DNA of 36,522 nucleotides from Candidatus Nitrosopumilus sp. (GCA_024644105.1 JAHELP010000008.1:1-36522); one strand, 5' to 3'. Counted from the first letter of the stretch, positions 16,589-24,524 are shown. Notes: a model not told the origin generated them from the letters alone. Numbers and translations: made by a program.

Positions 16589-16930
16589 ATGCAAGAACTA
16601 ATTCAACCCCGAAAAATAATGGATGAGGAACAAAAACAGGTAATTTTAGAAATTCTGGCAGACAAATATTGTAAATCAATCCTACAGAACACCCTAGATA
16701 AACCAAAATCAGCAATGGAGATATCTAGTGAAAAAAAAATCCCAATCAGTACTGTGTATAGACGATTGCAAACTCTGTATGATGCAAAATTACTTGCAAT
16801 TTCTGGATCAATTAGTCAAGATGGAAAGAAATTCTTCTTATACAAAAGTCGAATTAAATCCATTTCGCTCAAATGTGACTTGGAGGATACTGTTATCGAA
16901 ATAGTATCTAATCCTTCTAGAGCAGATTAA
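16589..16930 (+). CDS. Winged helix-turn-helix transcriptional regulator
   Basis: A 113-residue protein with one DNA-binding domain. ILEILADKYCKSILQ is the first helix, SAMEISSEKKIPISTVYRRLQTLYDAKLL the HTH with recognition helix, and ISGSISQDGKKFFLYKS a beta wing. The YRRLQTL type is common in the many small regulators of Thaumarchaeota. The tail (ISLKCDLEDTVIEIVS) may dimerise. A lone cysteine in each half gives no metal site. It is divergent from the cupredoxin gene, sharing an 89-base-plus intergenic region with back-to-back promoters, so it may control that gene; this is inference only. Confidence 0.85.
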   Translation: MQELIQPRKIMDEEQKQVILEILADKYCKSILQNTLDKPKSAMEISSEKKIPISTVYRRLQTLYDAKLLAISGSISQDGKKFFLYKSRIKSISLKCDLEDTVIEIVSNPSRAD

Positions 16931-17010
16931 TTTTTCAGATCTCACATCTTTTGAAATATTGATGAATTTTACAAGATTAATTGAATTCCGAGTGTGTGTG
17001 GTGGGAAAAG

Positions 17011-17021
17011 CTTATTATAAT
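17011..17021 (+). promoter_or_regulatory. TATA box for the IscA-type gene
   Basis: CTTATTATAAT is centred about 29 bases before the ATG at 17045. Confidence 0.5.
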
Positions 17022-17044
17022 TTGAATCGCCTTTTTTATTTATA

Positions 17045-17395
17045 ATGGCAACTGAGCAAACACAAAAGATGGTCACAGTTACTGCAAAAGCAGCTGAAAA
17101 GATCCAAGAATTCATGAAAGAAGAAGCAGAAGCCCCTGAATACCTAAGAGTATATGTTCAAGGTGGCGGTTGTTCCGGTCTATCTTATGGAATGGGCTTT
17201 GAAAAAGCACCAGAAGAAGATGACATTGTCTTGGAAGAAAATGGAGTCAAACTCCTAGTTGACAGCTACAGCGTTGATCATCTGCAAGGTGCAAACGTAG
17301 ACTATATTGAAAGCCTAATGGGCTCAGGATTCAAAATCAATAATCCAAATGTTACAAAATCCTGTTCATGTGGTCACTCATTTAGCACTGAATAA
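17045..17395 (+). CDS. Iron-sulfur cluster assembly accessory protein (IscA/ErpA/HesB family)
   Basis: A 116-residue A-type carrier for Fe-S cluster delivery. The three conserved cysteines are present: GGGCSGLSYGMGFE carries the first, and KSCSCGHSFS at the C-terminus carries the CxC pair. The length and the order of strands match IscA/ErpA/SufA. In the cytoplasm such proteins hand clusters to apoproteins, many of which are expected in an autotroph. No suf genes are adjacent. It has its own TATA-like element, and 158 bases separate it from dnaG. The precise paralogue (IscA versus ErpA) cannot be fixed, so no symbol is given. Confidence 0.93.
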   Translation: MATEQTQKMVTVTAKAAEKIQEFMKEEAEAPEYLRVYVQGGGCSGLSYGMGFEKAPEEDDIVLEENGVKLLVDSYSVDHLQGANVDYIESLMGSGFKINNPNVTKSCSCGHSFSTE

Positions 17396-17489
17396 ACAAA
17401 TAATCATTATTTTTCATTTTTAGTTTTTCTTAGCGATAGCTTTAGAAAAGAAATTTTTTCAAAAATTTAATATTTTTACCATATGTTTT

Positions 17490-17511
17490 TGCGATACCCT
17501 CATATATCGCA
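17490..17511. repeat. Inverted repeat upstream of dnaG
   Basis: TGCGATA (17490-17496) and TATCGCA (17505-17511) are perfect inverted arms around 8 bases, 43 bases before the dnaG ATG. The AT-rich AATTTAATATTT at about 17464-17475 could be the TATA, in which case the repeat overlaps the transcription start (operator) or begins the leader (hairpin). Confidence 0.5.
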
Positions 17512-17535
17512 GGTAAAACCTCAAAATATGATAAT

Positions 17536-17544
17536 AAAGGAGAT
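17536..17544 (+). promoter_or_regulatory. Shine-Dalgarno sequence of dnaG
   Basis: AAAGGAGAT ends 9 bases before the ATG at 17554. This is one of few strong SD sites seen here and implies a leadered mRNA for dnaG, unlike most first genes in the window. Confidence 0.7.
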
Positions 17545-17553
17545 GAATAGTTT

Positions 17554-18696
17554 ATGCCTCAATCAGGAATTGTCAAATATCACGTTAAACTTTCCTATGA
17601 AGTCGATGGACTCGTTGAAAGAGCAGATATAATCGGAGCCATCTTTGGCCAAACAGAAGGACTGTTAGGCCCAGAGATGAATTTGAATGAGCTGCAACGA
17701 GTTTCTAAAGTAGGTCGCATAGAAGTAAATGCCAAATCTACATCTAACACCACCAGTGGTGATGCATTAATTCCAATGAGTACTGATATTGATACTTGTG
17801 CATTAATTGCTGCAGGAATTGAAAGCATTGACAAAGTTGGACCATTTGATTGTAAATTCAAGTTAGAAGCAATTGATGATGTACGAGCTGCAAAGAAAGA
17901 TGATATTGTAAGACGTGCAAAAGAAATTAAACAAAAATGGGCAACTAAAACAGTAAGTGAAGGTGAAAGCATGCTAAATGATGTTCACCAAGGTGACACT
18001 GGAAAACTCTCAACATACGGACCATCAAAACTAACATGTAGTTCAGGCGTCTTTGATTCTACTTGGGTAATCCTTGTTGAAGGAAGAGCTGATGTTATCA
18101 ATCTTTTAAGAGCTGGATATGATAATGTACTTGCAATTGAAGGAGCAAAAATAGATGAATCAATTAAAGAATTATGTAACTCAAAAGACACTGTAGTAGC
18201 TTTCCTTGATGGAGACAGAGCAGGCGGATTTATTCTCAAAGAACTCAAATCTGTTGTTACACTTGATTATGAAATTCAAGCAGACACTGGTGTTGAAGTA
18301 GAAGAATTAACTCCTCAAAGAATTGATGAGATTCTAAGACCTATTGCTGATGAGATTAAAGATGGAAAACCTGCACCTGAATTAAAAAGTGAAGATGATA
18401 AACCCGTTGCAGAAATGGCAGCTAAAGTATTCCCAAACCTCAATGAAACTCTTGAAGCAGTTGCATTAGACGCAGATCAAAATGAAGTTTTCAAAGTTCC
18501 AATCAGTGAAGTTGTCAGTAAGTTATCCTCACAATCTGGAATCAAGTATTTACTTCTAGATGGTATCATCACTCAGAGACTTTTAGAAGGTGCCAAAAAC
18601 GCTGGTGTTGAATGTGTCATAGGACATAGAGTTGCTAAATTATCAAACTCTGATGGAATGACCCTCAAAACATTCGGTGACTTAGGCGTATCTTAG
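17554..18696 (+). CDS. dnaG: Archaeal DnaG-like primase
   Basis: A 380-residue archaeal DnaG. The family-specific N-terminus (VKYHVKLSYEVDGLVERADIIGAIFGQTEGLLG) is intact. The central Toprim domain holds ILVEGRADVINLLRAGY (catalytic Glu) and VAFLDGDRAGGFI (Asp-x-Asp) at about 170-230. The C-terminal helical part extends to GDLGVS. Archaeal DnaG makes primers in some species and in others associates with the exosome for RNA degradation; either could apply. No exosome gene is adjacent. The start is fixed by the strong SD. RibK follows after five bases, so dnaG and ribK probably share a transcript. Confidence 0.95.
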   Translation: MPQSGIVKYHVKLSYEVDGLVERADIIGAIFGQTEGLLGPEMNLNELQRVSKVGRIEVNAKSTSNTTSGDALIPMSTDIDTCALIAAGIESIDKVGPFDCKFKLEAIDDVRAAKKDDIVRRAKEIKQKWATKTVSEGESMLNDVHQGDTGKLSTYGPSKLTCSSGVFDSTWVILVEGRADVINLLRAGYDNVLAIEGAKIDESIKELCNSKDTVVAFLDGDRAGGFILKELKSVVTLDYEIQADTGVEVEELTPQRIDEILRPIADEIKDGKPAPELKSEDDKPVAEMAAKVFPNLNETLEAVALDADQNEVFKVPISEVVSKLSSQSGIKYLLLDGIITQRLLEGAKNAGVECVIGHRVAKLSNSDGMTLKTFGDLGVS

Positions 18697-18701
18697 AATA
18701 G

Positions 18702-19385
18702 ATGACTGATCTAAAAATTCAGCATCTCCTTACACTTTCTTATCTGCTTTCAAAAGGAGCTAAATACAACTATGTTTCAATAACTACTTCATCCCTTGGA
18801 AAAAGTATCAAAAAATCTCAGCAAGCTGCATCTAAACATCTTTTAGAATTAGAACAAAACCAATTCATTGAGAGAATAATTAGTGGGAGAAATATATCCG
18901 TAAAAATTACTTCTAAAGGATTTTCAGAAATGGTAAAACTTTCATCTGTTTTACAAAAAAGTCTTGATTCTTCACCGTCTCATGTTGAACTCAAAGGTAC
19001 ATTGGTTTCCGGAATGGGTGAGGGTGCCTACTATATGGGATTAAAAGGATACACTAAACAATTCAAATCAAAAATTGGATATGTTCCTTATCCTGGAACG
19101 CTTAATGTTAGATTGGATCAAAAAATTCATCAAGAAGCAATTAAACAATTTGAAACTTTGAATGGCATCAAAATAAAGAGTTTCTCAGATGGGAAGAGAA
19201 CTTATGGTTGGGTAAAATGCTTTACTGCAAAATTGAATAACTCTACAAATTGTGAATTAATTATTTTAGAACGTACTCATCACGATGATTCTATCATCGA
19301 ATTAATCTCGAAATCTTGTTTGAGAAAAGTTGCAAAATTAAAAGATGGTTCAAAAGTTTCTATTAAAATTCCAATAATTTCCTAA
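18702..19385 (+). CDS. ribK: CTP-dependent riboflavin kinase with N-terminal winged helix
   Basis: A 227-residue archaeal riboflavin kinase making FMN from riboflavin with CTP. Residues about 1-90 are a MarR-like winged helix (SLGKSIKKSQQAASKHLLELEQ, split by the reader here). Residues about 100-227 are the DUF120/RibK domain, with GTLVSGMGEGAYYMGLKGY and GYVPYPGTLNVRLD, the nucleotide- and flavin-binding signature. The HTH fusion is known in several archaeal RibKs, where it can also act as a regulator. The gene is five bases after dnaG and its TAA overlaps the convergent ribL stop by four bases. Confidence 0.93.
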   Translation: MTDLKIQHLLTLSYLLSKGAKYNYVSITTSSLGKSIKKSQQAASKHLLELEQNQFIERIISGRNISVKITSKGFSEMVKLSSVLQKSLDSSPSHVELKGTLVSGMGEGAYYMGLKGYTKQFKSKIGYVPYPGTLNVRLDQKIHQEAIKQFETLNGIKIKSFSDGKRTYGWVKCFTAKLNNSTNCELIILERTHHDDSIIELISKSCLRKVAKLKDGSKVSIKIPIIS

Positions 19386-19999
19386 ATTCCATGAATAGAT
19401 TCACCGTACTCTTTTTCAATTTTTGAGCTAGAGCTTTCAGGTATTGGTGACTGTAGTCTTGCAACTTTTGCGTCAAGCTCTATTTTCTTACAACCTTCTG
19501 TGATGAATTTTTCTTGGTGAACTTGATCATAACCTAATGCAATTATCTGTGGTTTTACATGATTTACCGTTTTGAAAATATCATCCTCTTGTCCAATTAA
19601 ACAAAGATCTACCATTGATAGTGAATTGACTAATTCTTGTCTCTGTTCTTGTGAATGAAGTGGTTGTCTCTTTTTCATTTTTACTGCTGTATTGTCAGTT
19701 GCTACCACTACCACTAAAACATCTCCTAATTCTTTTGCAGCGTTTAATGTATGAATATGTCCTGGATGAATAATGTCAAAAACTCCTCCTGCCAATACTA
19801 CACATAATGAACTCCTACCAATTTCAGAAAGAGTCGTTCTATCTTTATTGACTAATTGATTTTTTACCAATTCATCAATTTTTGAATTTATTATCTCATC
19901 AGATAACATGATTTTTTTCTTTATTGCATCAAGAACTGGTTTTTCTTTAATTTGGCAAACATACATGATAGATAGTATGGTTTTCTCACTTTGATCCAA
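19382..19999 (-). CDS. ribL: FAD synthetase (RibL-type nucleotidyltransferase) with N-terminal HTH-like extension
   Basis: A 205-residue protein joining FMN to AMP to give FAD, the step after RibK. The nucleotidyltransferase core (about 65-195) has GGVFDIIHPGHIHTL with the HxGH motif, and later IALGYDQ near the base-binding site. About 60 N-terminal residues (SDEIINSKIDELVKNQLVNKDRTTLSEIG) look like a winged HTH not found in the Methanocaldococcus type, so it may be self-regulating. The start is TTG 19999; Met12 at 19966 is an alternative. It is the last gene of the lysS unit, 44 bases after dphB. A glycerol-3-phosphate cytidylyltransferase is the alternative reading, made less likely by the facing ribK. 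Confidence 0.85.
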   Translation of the reverse strand: MDQSEKTILSIMYVCQIKEKPVLDAIKKKIMLSDEIINSKIDELVKNQLVNKDRTTLSEIGRSSLCVVLAGGVFDIIHPGHIHTLNAAKELGDVLVVVVATDNTAVKMKKRQPLHSQEQRQELVNSLSMVDLCLIGQEDDIFKTVNHVKPQIIALGYDQVHQEKFITEGCKKIELDAKVARLQSPIPESSSSKIEKEYGESIHGI

Positions 20000-20043
20000 T
20001 GTTTTTTCTATTTTTGACCCTCTCTTTAATTCATCGCTACAAA

Positions 20044-21081
20044 TTACATCTTGGGATCAAGGCCTTTTGCTAATCTTAATGCATCAACAAGACCATCTGC
20101 ATATCCAATACTCAAAATTGCAACTTCATCTTGACCATCTTCGAGAAATTTTTCAGCATCTTTAACATACAACTCCGCATTTTCTAAAATTCCTTGGAAT
20201 TCTTTTTGCCCTTTGTATAGTGGAATTACCTCCTCAAGTGCCTCTCTGACCATGGGGACATATTTTTTCATCATTTGGATGGAAATTTTTTTTGTTTTTT
20301 CAGTATTATCATACGGTTCATCAATACACTGACCGAATATTTTCAAAGCATCTGTCTCTGTAAAATGTAATCTACCTGGAATGATGACTGTATGTGGAGG
20401 CTTGCCAAAATCTATTTTCTTTAAACTCGATATTTTACCTGAAATAATGCTTTGATCTTTGAATCCTATTCTAGAAGCTACAATTACATATGTTGCTGAA
20501 CTTATTACATTTCTAATTTGGCCTTTTTCAGTTTCTAATAATCCATTTAACGCATCCTTAGGATCTAAGAAAAAATCTTTGTCTTGATTATATTCTAAAA
20601 GAAGTACTGTGTGATTACCTTCGATGATATTTTTATAAATTACATAATATGGTGTTGTTAATGATTTCATTTCACTCATTATAGTTGCAATTCTTCCAAC
20701 TTTGTAAAAATGTAAACCACATTCTCCAATCATTGAAGTCAGTGATGATGAAGCATGAATAGAATGTGTTTTGATATTTTCTTCAATTGCTCTTGTTCTT
20801 AATTCAATGTGAGTTGTTGCAATGTAAGGATCCCCATATGCTAGTAATACCACTTTCTTTTTCTTTGCATTTTTTAATATCTCACTACCATCTTCAACCA
20901 ACCATCTTTTTGCAAGTTTAAATTCTCCTTTCGTGGCTTTTTTGATTTTTGTCAAATCTGATTTTCCAATAGGACTTGTAAATTGTTCTAAATACACAAT
21001 ATCTGCTTTTGATAAAATCTCTAGTGCTTCATTTGGAATCGACTTGAATCCAGAAATTCCTAAACCTATGAACCAGAGCAT
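20044..21081 (-). CDS. dphB: Diphthine synthase with a C-terminal DUF357-like extension
   Basis: A 345-residue protein. The first about 265 residues are the SAM-dependent diphthine synthase, which methylates the modified histidine of elongation factor 2: MLWFIGLGISGFKSI at the N-terminus, YLEQFTSP, LLAYGDPYIATTH and HTVIIPGRLHFTE. Usual archaeal enzymes end there. The remaining about 75 residues (ENAELYVKDAEKFLEDG, SIGYADGLVDALRLAKG) match the pattern of DUF357, normally a separate small helical archaeal protein. No stop or frameshift separates the two, so this is a fusion. The gene shares one base with lysK (TAATG), indicating coupled translation in the lysine unit. Confidence 0.92.
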   Translation of the reverse strand: MLWFIGLGISGFKSIPNEALEILSKADIVYLEQFTSPIGKSDLTKIKKATKGEFKLAKRWLVEDGSEILKNAKKKKVVLLAYGDPYIATTHIELRTRAIEENIKTHSIHASSSLTSMIGECGLHFYKVGRIATIMSEMKSLTTPYYVIYKNIIEGNHTVLLLEYNQDKDFFLDPKDALNGLLETEKGQIRNVISSATYVIVASRIGFKDQSIISGKISSLKKIDFGKPPHTVIIPGRLHFTETDALKIFGQCIDEPYDNTEKTKKISIQMMKKYVPMVREALEEVIPLYKGQKEFQGILENAELYVKDAEKFLEDGQDEVAILSIGYADGLVDALRLAKGLDPKM

Positions 21082-22208
21082 TATTGCATCTTTTTATCGT
21101 GAAGTCTTTTTAAATGCTGTAGAGATTTCTTGATGATTTCTATCCCTCTAAGATATTCATCTACAGAAACTTTCTCATCAATTGTATGAGCTTCATGAGG
21201 ATCCCCTGGCCCATATGTAATAACTGGTATTCCCCACTGATTTCCAAGAACATTCATGTCTCCTGTGCCTGTTTTTCTGATCAAAGTTGGCCTTGAATGC
21301 TCAGTTTCCATAATTCCAAGTGTAAATGCTCTAACTAAAGGAGAATTGTGAGGGGCTTCAAAAGGCTCTGTTTCATCTAAAATTGAATAAAATGCTTCCA
21401 CTCCTCTTTCTTGTGCAATCTCTTTTACTAGATTTGCAATTTTTTGCTCAATAGTTTTACAATCCATGTCAACAGGAATTCTAATATCAAATGTTGTCTC
21501 ACAATCCTTTGGAGTTACATTATGACTTGTTCCCCCTTTAACTTCTGTCATAGTTGCAGTCAATAGCATTCCTTTAGATCTGTCCTCTTGATTTGCTTCT
21601 AGTTTCTCTTTTAGTTCTCTTGCAAAGATCATTGATTCTAGAATTGCATTTTTTGACAACCATGGAGCACTAGCATGTGAGCTATCTTCAACACTAATTT
21701 TTAGATTTATTGCTAGTCTTCCTTTGTATGCAATTGTAACCTGTTTAATTCCACTTGGTTCTCCAAATACAGCATAATCTATTCCCATTTTTTTCTTAAC
21801 AAGATTTTTAATTCCAGTTGCGTTTCCTTCTTCGTCGACTGCTCCTACAAAAATTACTGTTCCGTTATTATTTTGAATTGATGCTGCTGCAAATAACATT
21901 GCCATTAATGGTGCTTTAGCATCTGATGCACCTCTACCATACAATGAATCTCCTTCTTTTCTAACTTTTACTTTACCTGGAACTACATCCATATGCCCAC
22001 ACAACATTATTTTTGGAGAACCAGATCCTTTTTTTGCAATTACATTTCCCACTTCATCAATTTGAATATCTTCAAATCCTAAATCGTCGCATTTATCTGC
22101 CAAAAATTCTGCCATTGGTTTTTCACTGAGTGATGGAGTGTATAGTCGAAGAGCTTTCTCTAGCATCTTTACTGCAAATCTTGGTGTTACTGTAAAATGA
22201 GTGTCCAA
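21081..22208 (-). CDS. lysK: [LysW]-lysine/[LysW]-ornithine hydrolase (M20 family)
   Basis: A 375-residue zinc carboxypeptidase of the M20 family that releases lysine or ornithine from the LysW carrier, the last carrier-bound step. Metal and catalytic residues are visible: MLCGHMDVVPG (His-x-Asp), RGASDAKAP (bridging Asp), VGAVDEEGNATG (Glu-Glu), FGEPSG, and GPGDPHEAHTIDE with the C-terminal His. IRKTGTGDMN is typical of LysK. It is the only hydrolase seen and probably serves both pathways. The start is TTG 22208, three bases after lysX; the next Met is at codon 15. It overlaps dphB by one base. Confidence 0.92.
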   Translation of the reverse strand: MDTHFTVTPRFAVKMLEKALRLYTPSLSEKPMAEFLADKCDDLGFEDIQIDEVGNVIAKKGSGSPKIMLCGHMDVVPGKVKVRKEGDSLYGRGASDAKAPLMAMLFAAASIQNNNGTVIFVGAVDEEGNATGIKNLVKKKMGIDYAVFGEPSGIKQVTIAYKGRLAINLKISVEDSSHASAPWLSKNAILESMIFARELKEKLEANQEDRSKGMLLTATMTEVKGGTSHNVTPKDCETTFDIRIPVDMDCKTIEQKIANLVKEIAQERGVEAFYSILDETEPFEAPHNSPLVRAFTLGIMETEHSRPTLIRKTGTGDMNVLGNQWGIPVITYGPGDPHEAHTIDEKVSVDEYLRGIEIIKKSLQHLKRLHDKKMQ

Positions 22209-22211
22209 TTC

Positions 22212-23054
22212 TTACTTTTCTATCTTCAGTGCATAGTCTAGCATTAAGGAAGGAATATCTACATCGCACACTCTAACAGTATTTTTGTATTCTGTAGTAT
22301 TGTTCACTTCATGTACAACTAGTCCTTTCTCATCACTTTCCATCAAATCTACACCTACGATATCTCCTTCAATTGCATGTTTTGCCTTAATACACATTTC
22401 TTCCATTTCTTGCGTAACTGGACATGGTTCGGCTGTTCCTCCAAGTGCCATGTTAGTCTTCCAATGTTTGGATGATCTGTAAATAGCCGCAACTATTTTG
22501 TCTCCAACCATAATTGCTCTAATGTCCCTTGGTGGTCTTTTCACAAATTCTTCTAAATAATGAACTTGATAAATTGGATACATGTTTTCTCTACTTTCAA
22601 TAATTCCTTCAGCTGCATCTCTATCATTTAATTTTGAAATTAATCTTCCCCAACTACCGACTGTTGGTTTGATAACTTTTGGATATCCTTGATTATCTAA
22701 TGCTTCCAAAGCTGCTTCTTTAGAAAAAGCTACTGTTGCATCTGGTGTAGGAACTCCAAATTTTTTCAATAACATATGTGTGAATAATTTATTTCCTGCA
22801 AAGACACCTGTATTGAGACAATTAATCACTTTGACTCCAATCCCTTCAAGTGCTGCAGTAGAATGTAGATTTCTGTAGTAACTAACACATCTTTGAATAA
22901 CTACTCCATAATCTTCTGGTTTCTTTTCTAAATTAATTGCTAATTTCTTACAATCAACCATCTGAATGTTTATGTTCTTTTTTTTACCTGCTTCTAACAG
23001 AGCTTTTTCTTCCCAACGGATGGTATCGTAAAGAATGGTAACGTCAGGATTCAC
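22212..23054 (-). CDS. lysX: ATP-grasp ligase of the LysX type (alpha-aminoadipate to LysW)
   Basis: About 280 residues. RimK-like ATP-grasp ligase joining the amino group of aminoadipate to the C-terminus of LysW. KVIKPTVGSWGRLISKL is the ATP-binding loop, RPPRDIRAIMVGD and VGVDLMES/VHEVNNTTEYKNTV hold metal and substrate sites. The EYKNT segment looks like the LysX version, while the paralogue at 27986 has EFKGL, closer to ArgX; that assignment rests on memory of published motifs. The ORF track starts at TTG 23063. I prefer GTG 23054, which overlaps the lysW1 stop as GTGA and removes nine leader bases inside lysW1. Its carrier ends in Gln (see finding). Confidence 0.85.
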   Translation of the reverse strand: MNPDVTILYDTIRWEEKALLEAGKKKNINIQMVDCKKLAINLEKKPEDYGVVIQRCVSYYRNLHSTAALEGIGVKVINCLNTGVFAGNKLFTHMLLKKFGVPTPDATVAFSKEAALEALDNQGYPKVIKPTVGSWGRLISKLNDRDAAEGIIESRENMYPIYQVHYLEEFVKRPPRDIRAIMVGDKIVAAIYRSSKHWKTNMALGGTAEPCPVTQEMEEMCIKAKHAIEGDIVGVDLMESDEKGLVVHEVNNTTEYKNTVRVCDVDIPSLMLDYALKIEK

Positions 23055-23218
23055 TGTCCCCAATCCTCGCCAACCGTTTGGGCAGGCTTTAGATCGAAAC
23101 CGTTTGAACCTTTTGCTAATTCAAAACTTGCGCCACATTCCGGACATGTTACGATTTCTCCCTCAAGTGCATCACTTGGTATGGAAATATCTGCATCACA
23201 TTCTTCACATTTTGACAT
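23051..23218 (-). CDS. lysW: LysW-type amino-group carrier protein ending in EDWGQ
   Basis: A 55-residue carrier missing from the ORF track. A zinc finger is formed by CEEC (4-7) and CPEC (25-28), followed by an acidic/hydrophobic globular part and the tail TVGEDWGQ. LysW holds the growing lysine or ornithine precursor on its C-terminal glutamate side chain so that each enzyme recognises the carrier. The family signature is EDWGE; here the last codon is CAG (Gln), then TGA. It lies 22 bases after lysS and overlaps lysX as GTGA, so it is clearly in the lysine unit. The family call is firm; how it can be loaded is open. Confidence 0.92.
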   Translation of the reverse strand: MSKCEECDADISIPSDALEGEIVTCPECGASFELAKGSNGFDLKPAQTVGEDWGQ

Positions 23219-23240
23219 ATTTTCTCTTCATTACTCCTCT

Positions 23241-24407
23241 TTATTTATCATTAATTATCTTTTTTTCAAGTCTGTCTTCTAGAGGGATCTCAATTAGATC
23301 ACCCATTCTAAGACCCTTTAATCCTGCAGCAACAGCTTTTGCTCCTTCATCATCTTTTTCCAAACCTAACAATGACATCAAATATGCTGCCCCTGTTTTT
23401 CCTGCTAGTTCGCCAAATACTATCCTTCTTCTATTTCCAACTGCTCTGGGAGGAATTGGTTCATAGGCTGCAGGATTTTTGAGAATTGCTGCAAGGTGTG
23501 TTCCTGCTTTGTGTTTGTATGCTGATGATCCTACAATTGGCTTTGAATCATATGGTTTGATTGATGTGTATTCTTCAATTAATCTGGACAAATCAAGTAA
23601 CATATCTAATCTGAAATCATTTGGTGATTTGTAAAGATAAGTCAATGCTACTGCAACCTCTGCTAGTGGTGGAATTCCTGTTCTTTCTCCAATACCGTCA
23701 ATTGTAGTGTGAATTTGATCTACTCCTGCATCACATGCGGAAAAGGCATTTGCTACTGCAAAACCAATATCATTATGTACATGAGCATCAAGTGGAACAT
23801 CTACAACCTCTCTGACTTTTTTCACAAAATTATGCATTCCGATTGGACGTAAAATTCCAACTGTATCTGGAAGACTAATTCTATCTACCCCTGCTTCTTC
23901 AATAGCCTTACAAACTTTTAGTAAAAATTCTGGTTCTGCTCTACTTCCATCCTCAACTGTGAATCTAATTTTTAGTCCATGAGATTTTGCATATTCTACT
24001 GTTTCTACTGCTCTTTCAAGAGCCTCTTCTCTTGTAATTCGTAATTTATCTTTTAGATGAATATCTGAAATTCCTAAATAAGCTGCACACCATTTTGCAT
24101 CACAATCTAATGAAATATCTATGTCTCCCTTGAGTGCACGTCCATGAGAAACAATATCTGCCTTTAGTCCTTGTTTAATTATTGTTTTAGTTGCTTCTTT
24201 ATGATCATTTGAAACAACAGGTGAAATTTCAATTTGATCAACTCCAAAATAATCTAGCATCCATGCAATCTGGATTCTTTGTTTGTTGGTAAACGAAACA
24301 CCTGGATGTTGTTCACCCTCTCTTAGAGTACTATCTAGTATTCTAATTTTCTTTGGGTTTTTGTCATATGCGTTGTATAGGTTTGCATAGTGATTCGGAT
24401 CTTTCAT
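23241..24407 (-). CDS. lysS: Homocitrate synthase (HMGL/LeuA superfamily)
   Basis: About 388 residues. It condenses acetyl-CoA with 2-oxoglutarate to homocitrate, the first step of the aminoadipate lysine route. RILDSTLREGEQHPGV contains the catalytic Arg and metal Asp, FTVEDGSRAEP follows, and DAHVHNDIGFAVANAF holds the metal-binding His-x-His. The C-terminal regulatory domain of full isopropylmalate synthases is absent. Isopropylmalate or citramalate synthase is the alternative, but the following lysW and lysX favour homocitrate. I start at ATG 24407, codon 7 of the track ORF, because the TATA at 24434-24441 predicts transcription from about 24411, downstream of the track start. Confidence 0.88.
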   Translation of the reverse strand: MKDPNHYANLYNAYDKNPKKIRILDSTLREGEQHPGVSFTNKQRIQIAWMLDYFGVDQIEISPVVSNDHKEATKTIIKQGLKADIVSHGRALKGDIDISLDCDAKWCAAYLGISDIHLKDKLRITREEALERAVETVEYAKSHGLKIRFTVEDGSRAEPEFLLKVCKAIEEAGVDRISLPDTVGILRPIGMHNFVKKVREVVDVPLDAHVHNDIGFAVANAFSACDAGVDQIHTTIDGIGERTGIPPLAEVAVALTYLYKSPNDFRLDMLLDLSRLIEEYTSIKPYDSKPIVGSSAYKHKAGTHLAAILKNPAAYEPIPPRAVGNRRRIVFGELAGKTGAAYLMSLLGLEKDDEGAKAVAAGLKGLRMGDLIEIPLEDRLEKKIINDK

Positions 24408-24433
24408 TACTGAAATCGTTACCATATATTGAT

Positions 24434-24441
24434 GATATAAA
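24434..24441 (-). promoter_or_regulatory. TATA box for the lysS-lysW1-lysX-lysK unit
   Basis: Minus TTTATATC is centred about 30 bases upstream of ATG 24407 and only 12 from the track start at 24425. This makes 24407 the better start and the transcript nearly leaderless. Confidence 0.6.
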
Positions 24442-24452
24442 CATATTCGTAC

Positions 24453-24485
24453 TAGGATCGTAGGAATAATCTAAAATTGATCCTA
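24453..24485. promoter_or_regulatory. Inverted repeat TAGGATC-N19-GATCCTA, candidate operator
   Basis: Perfect 7-bp arms (24453-24459 and 24479-24485) lie upstream of the lysS TATA box, with centres 26 bp apart, and just after the lysM gene. An extra TAGGA occurs inside the spacer. The position suits an Lrp-family activator such as the adjacent LysM, or another regulator. Binding is inferred. Confidence 0.5.
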
Positions 24486-24524
24486 AATTAGTTTGAAAAT
24501 TAAATTATGAAACGAAAGTCGCAT

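Noticed and set aside
22212-23063. TTG 23063 as start of lysX
   Set aside because: GTG 23054 overlaps the lysW1 stop as GTGA, the usual coupled arrangement in this operon.
23241-24425. Longer lysS start at 24425
   Set aside because: It lies about 12 bases from the TATA box, upstream of the predicted transcript start; ATG 24407 fits better.
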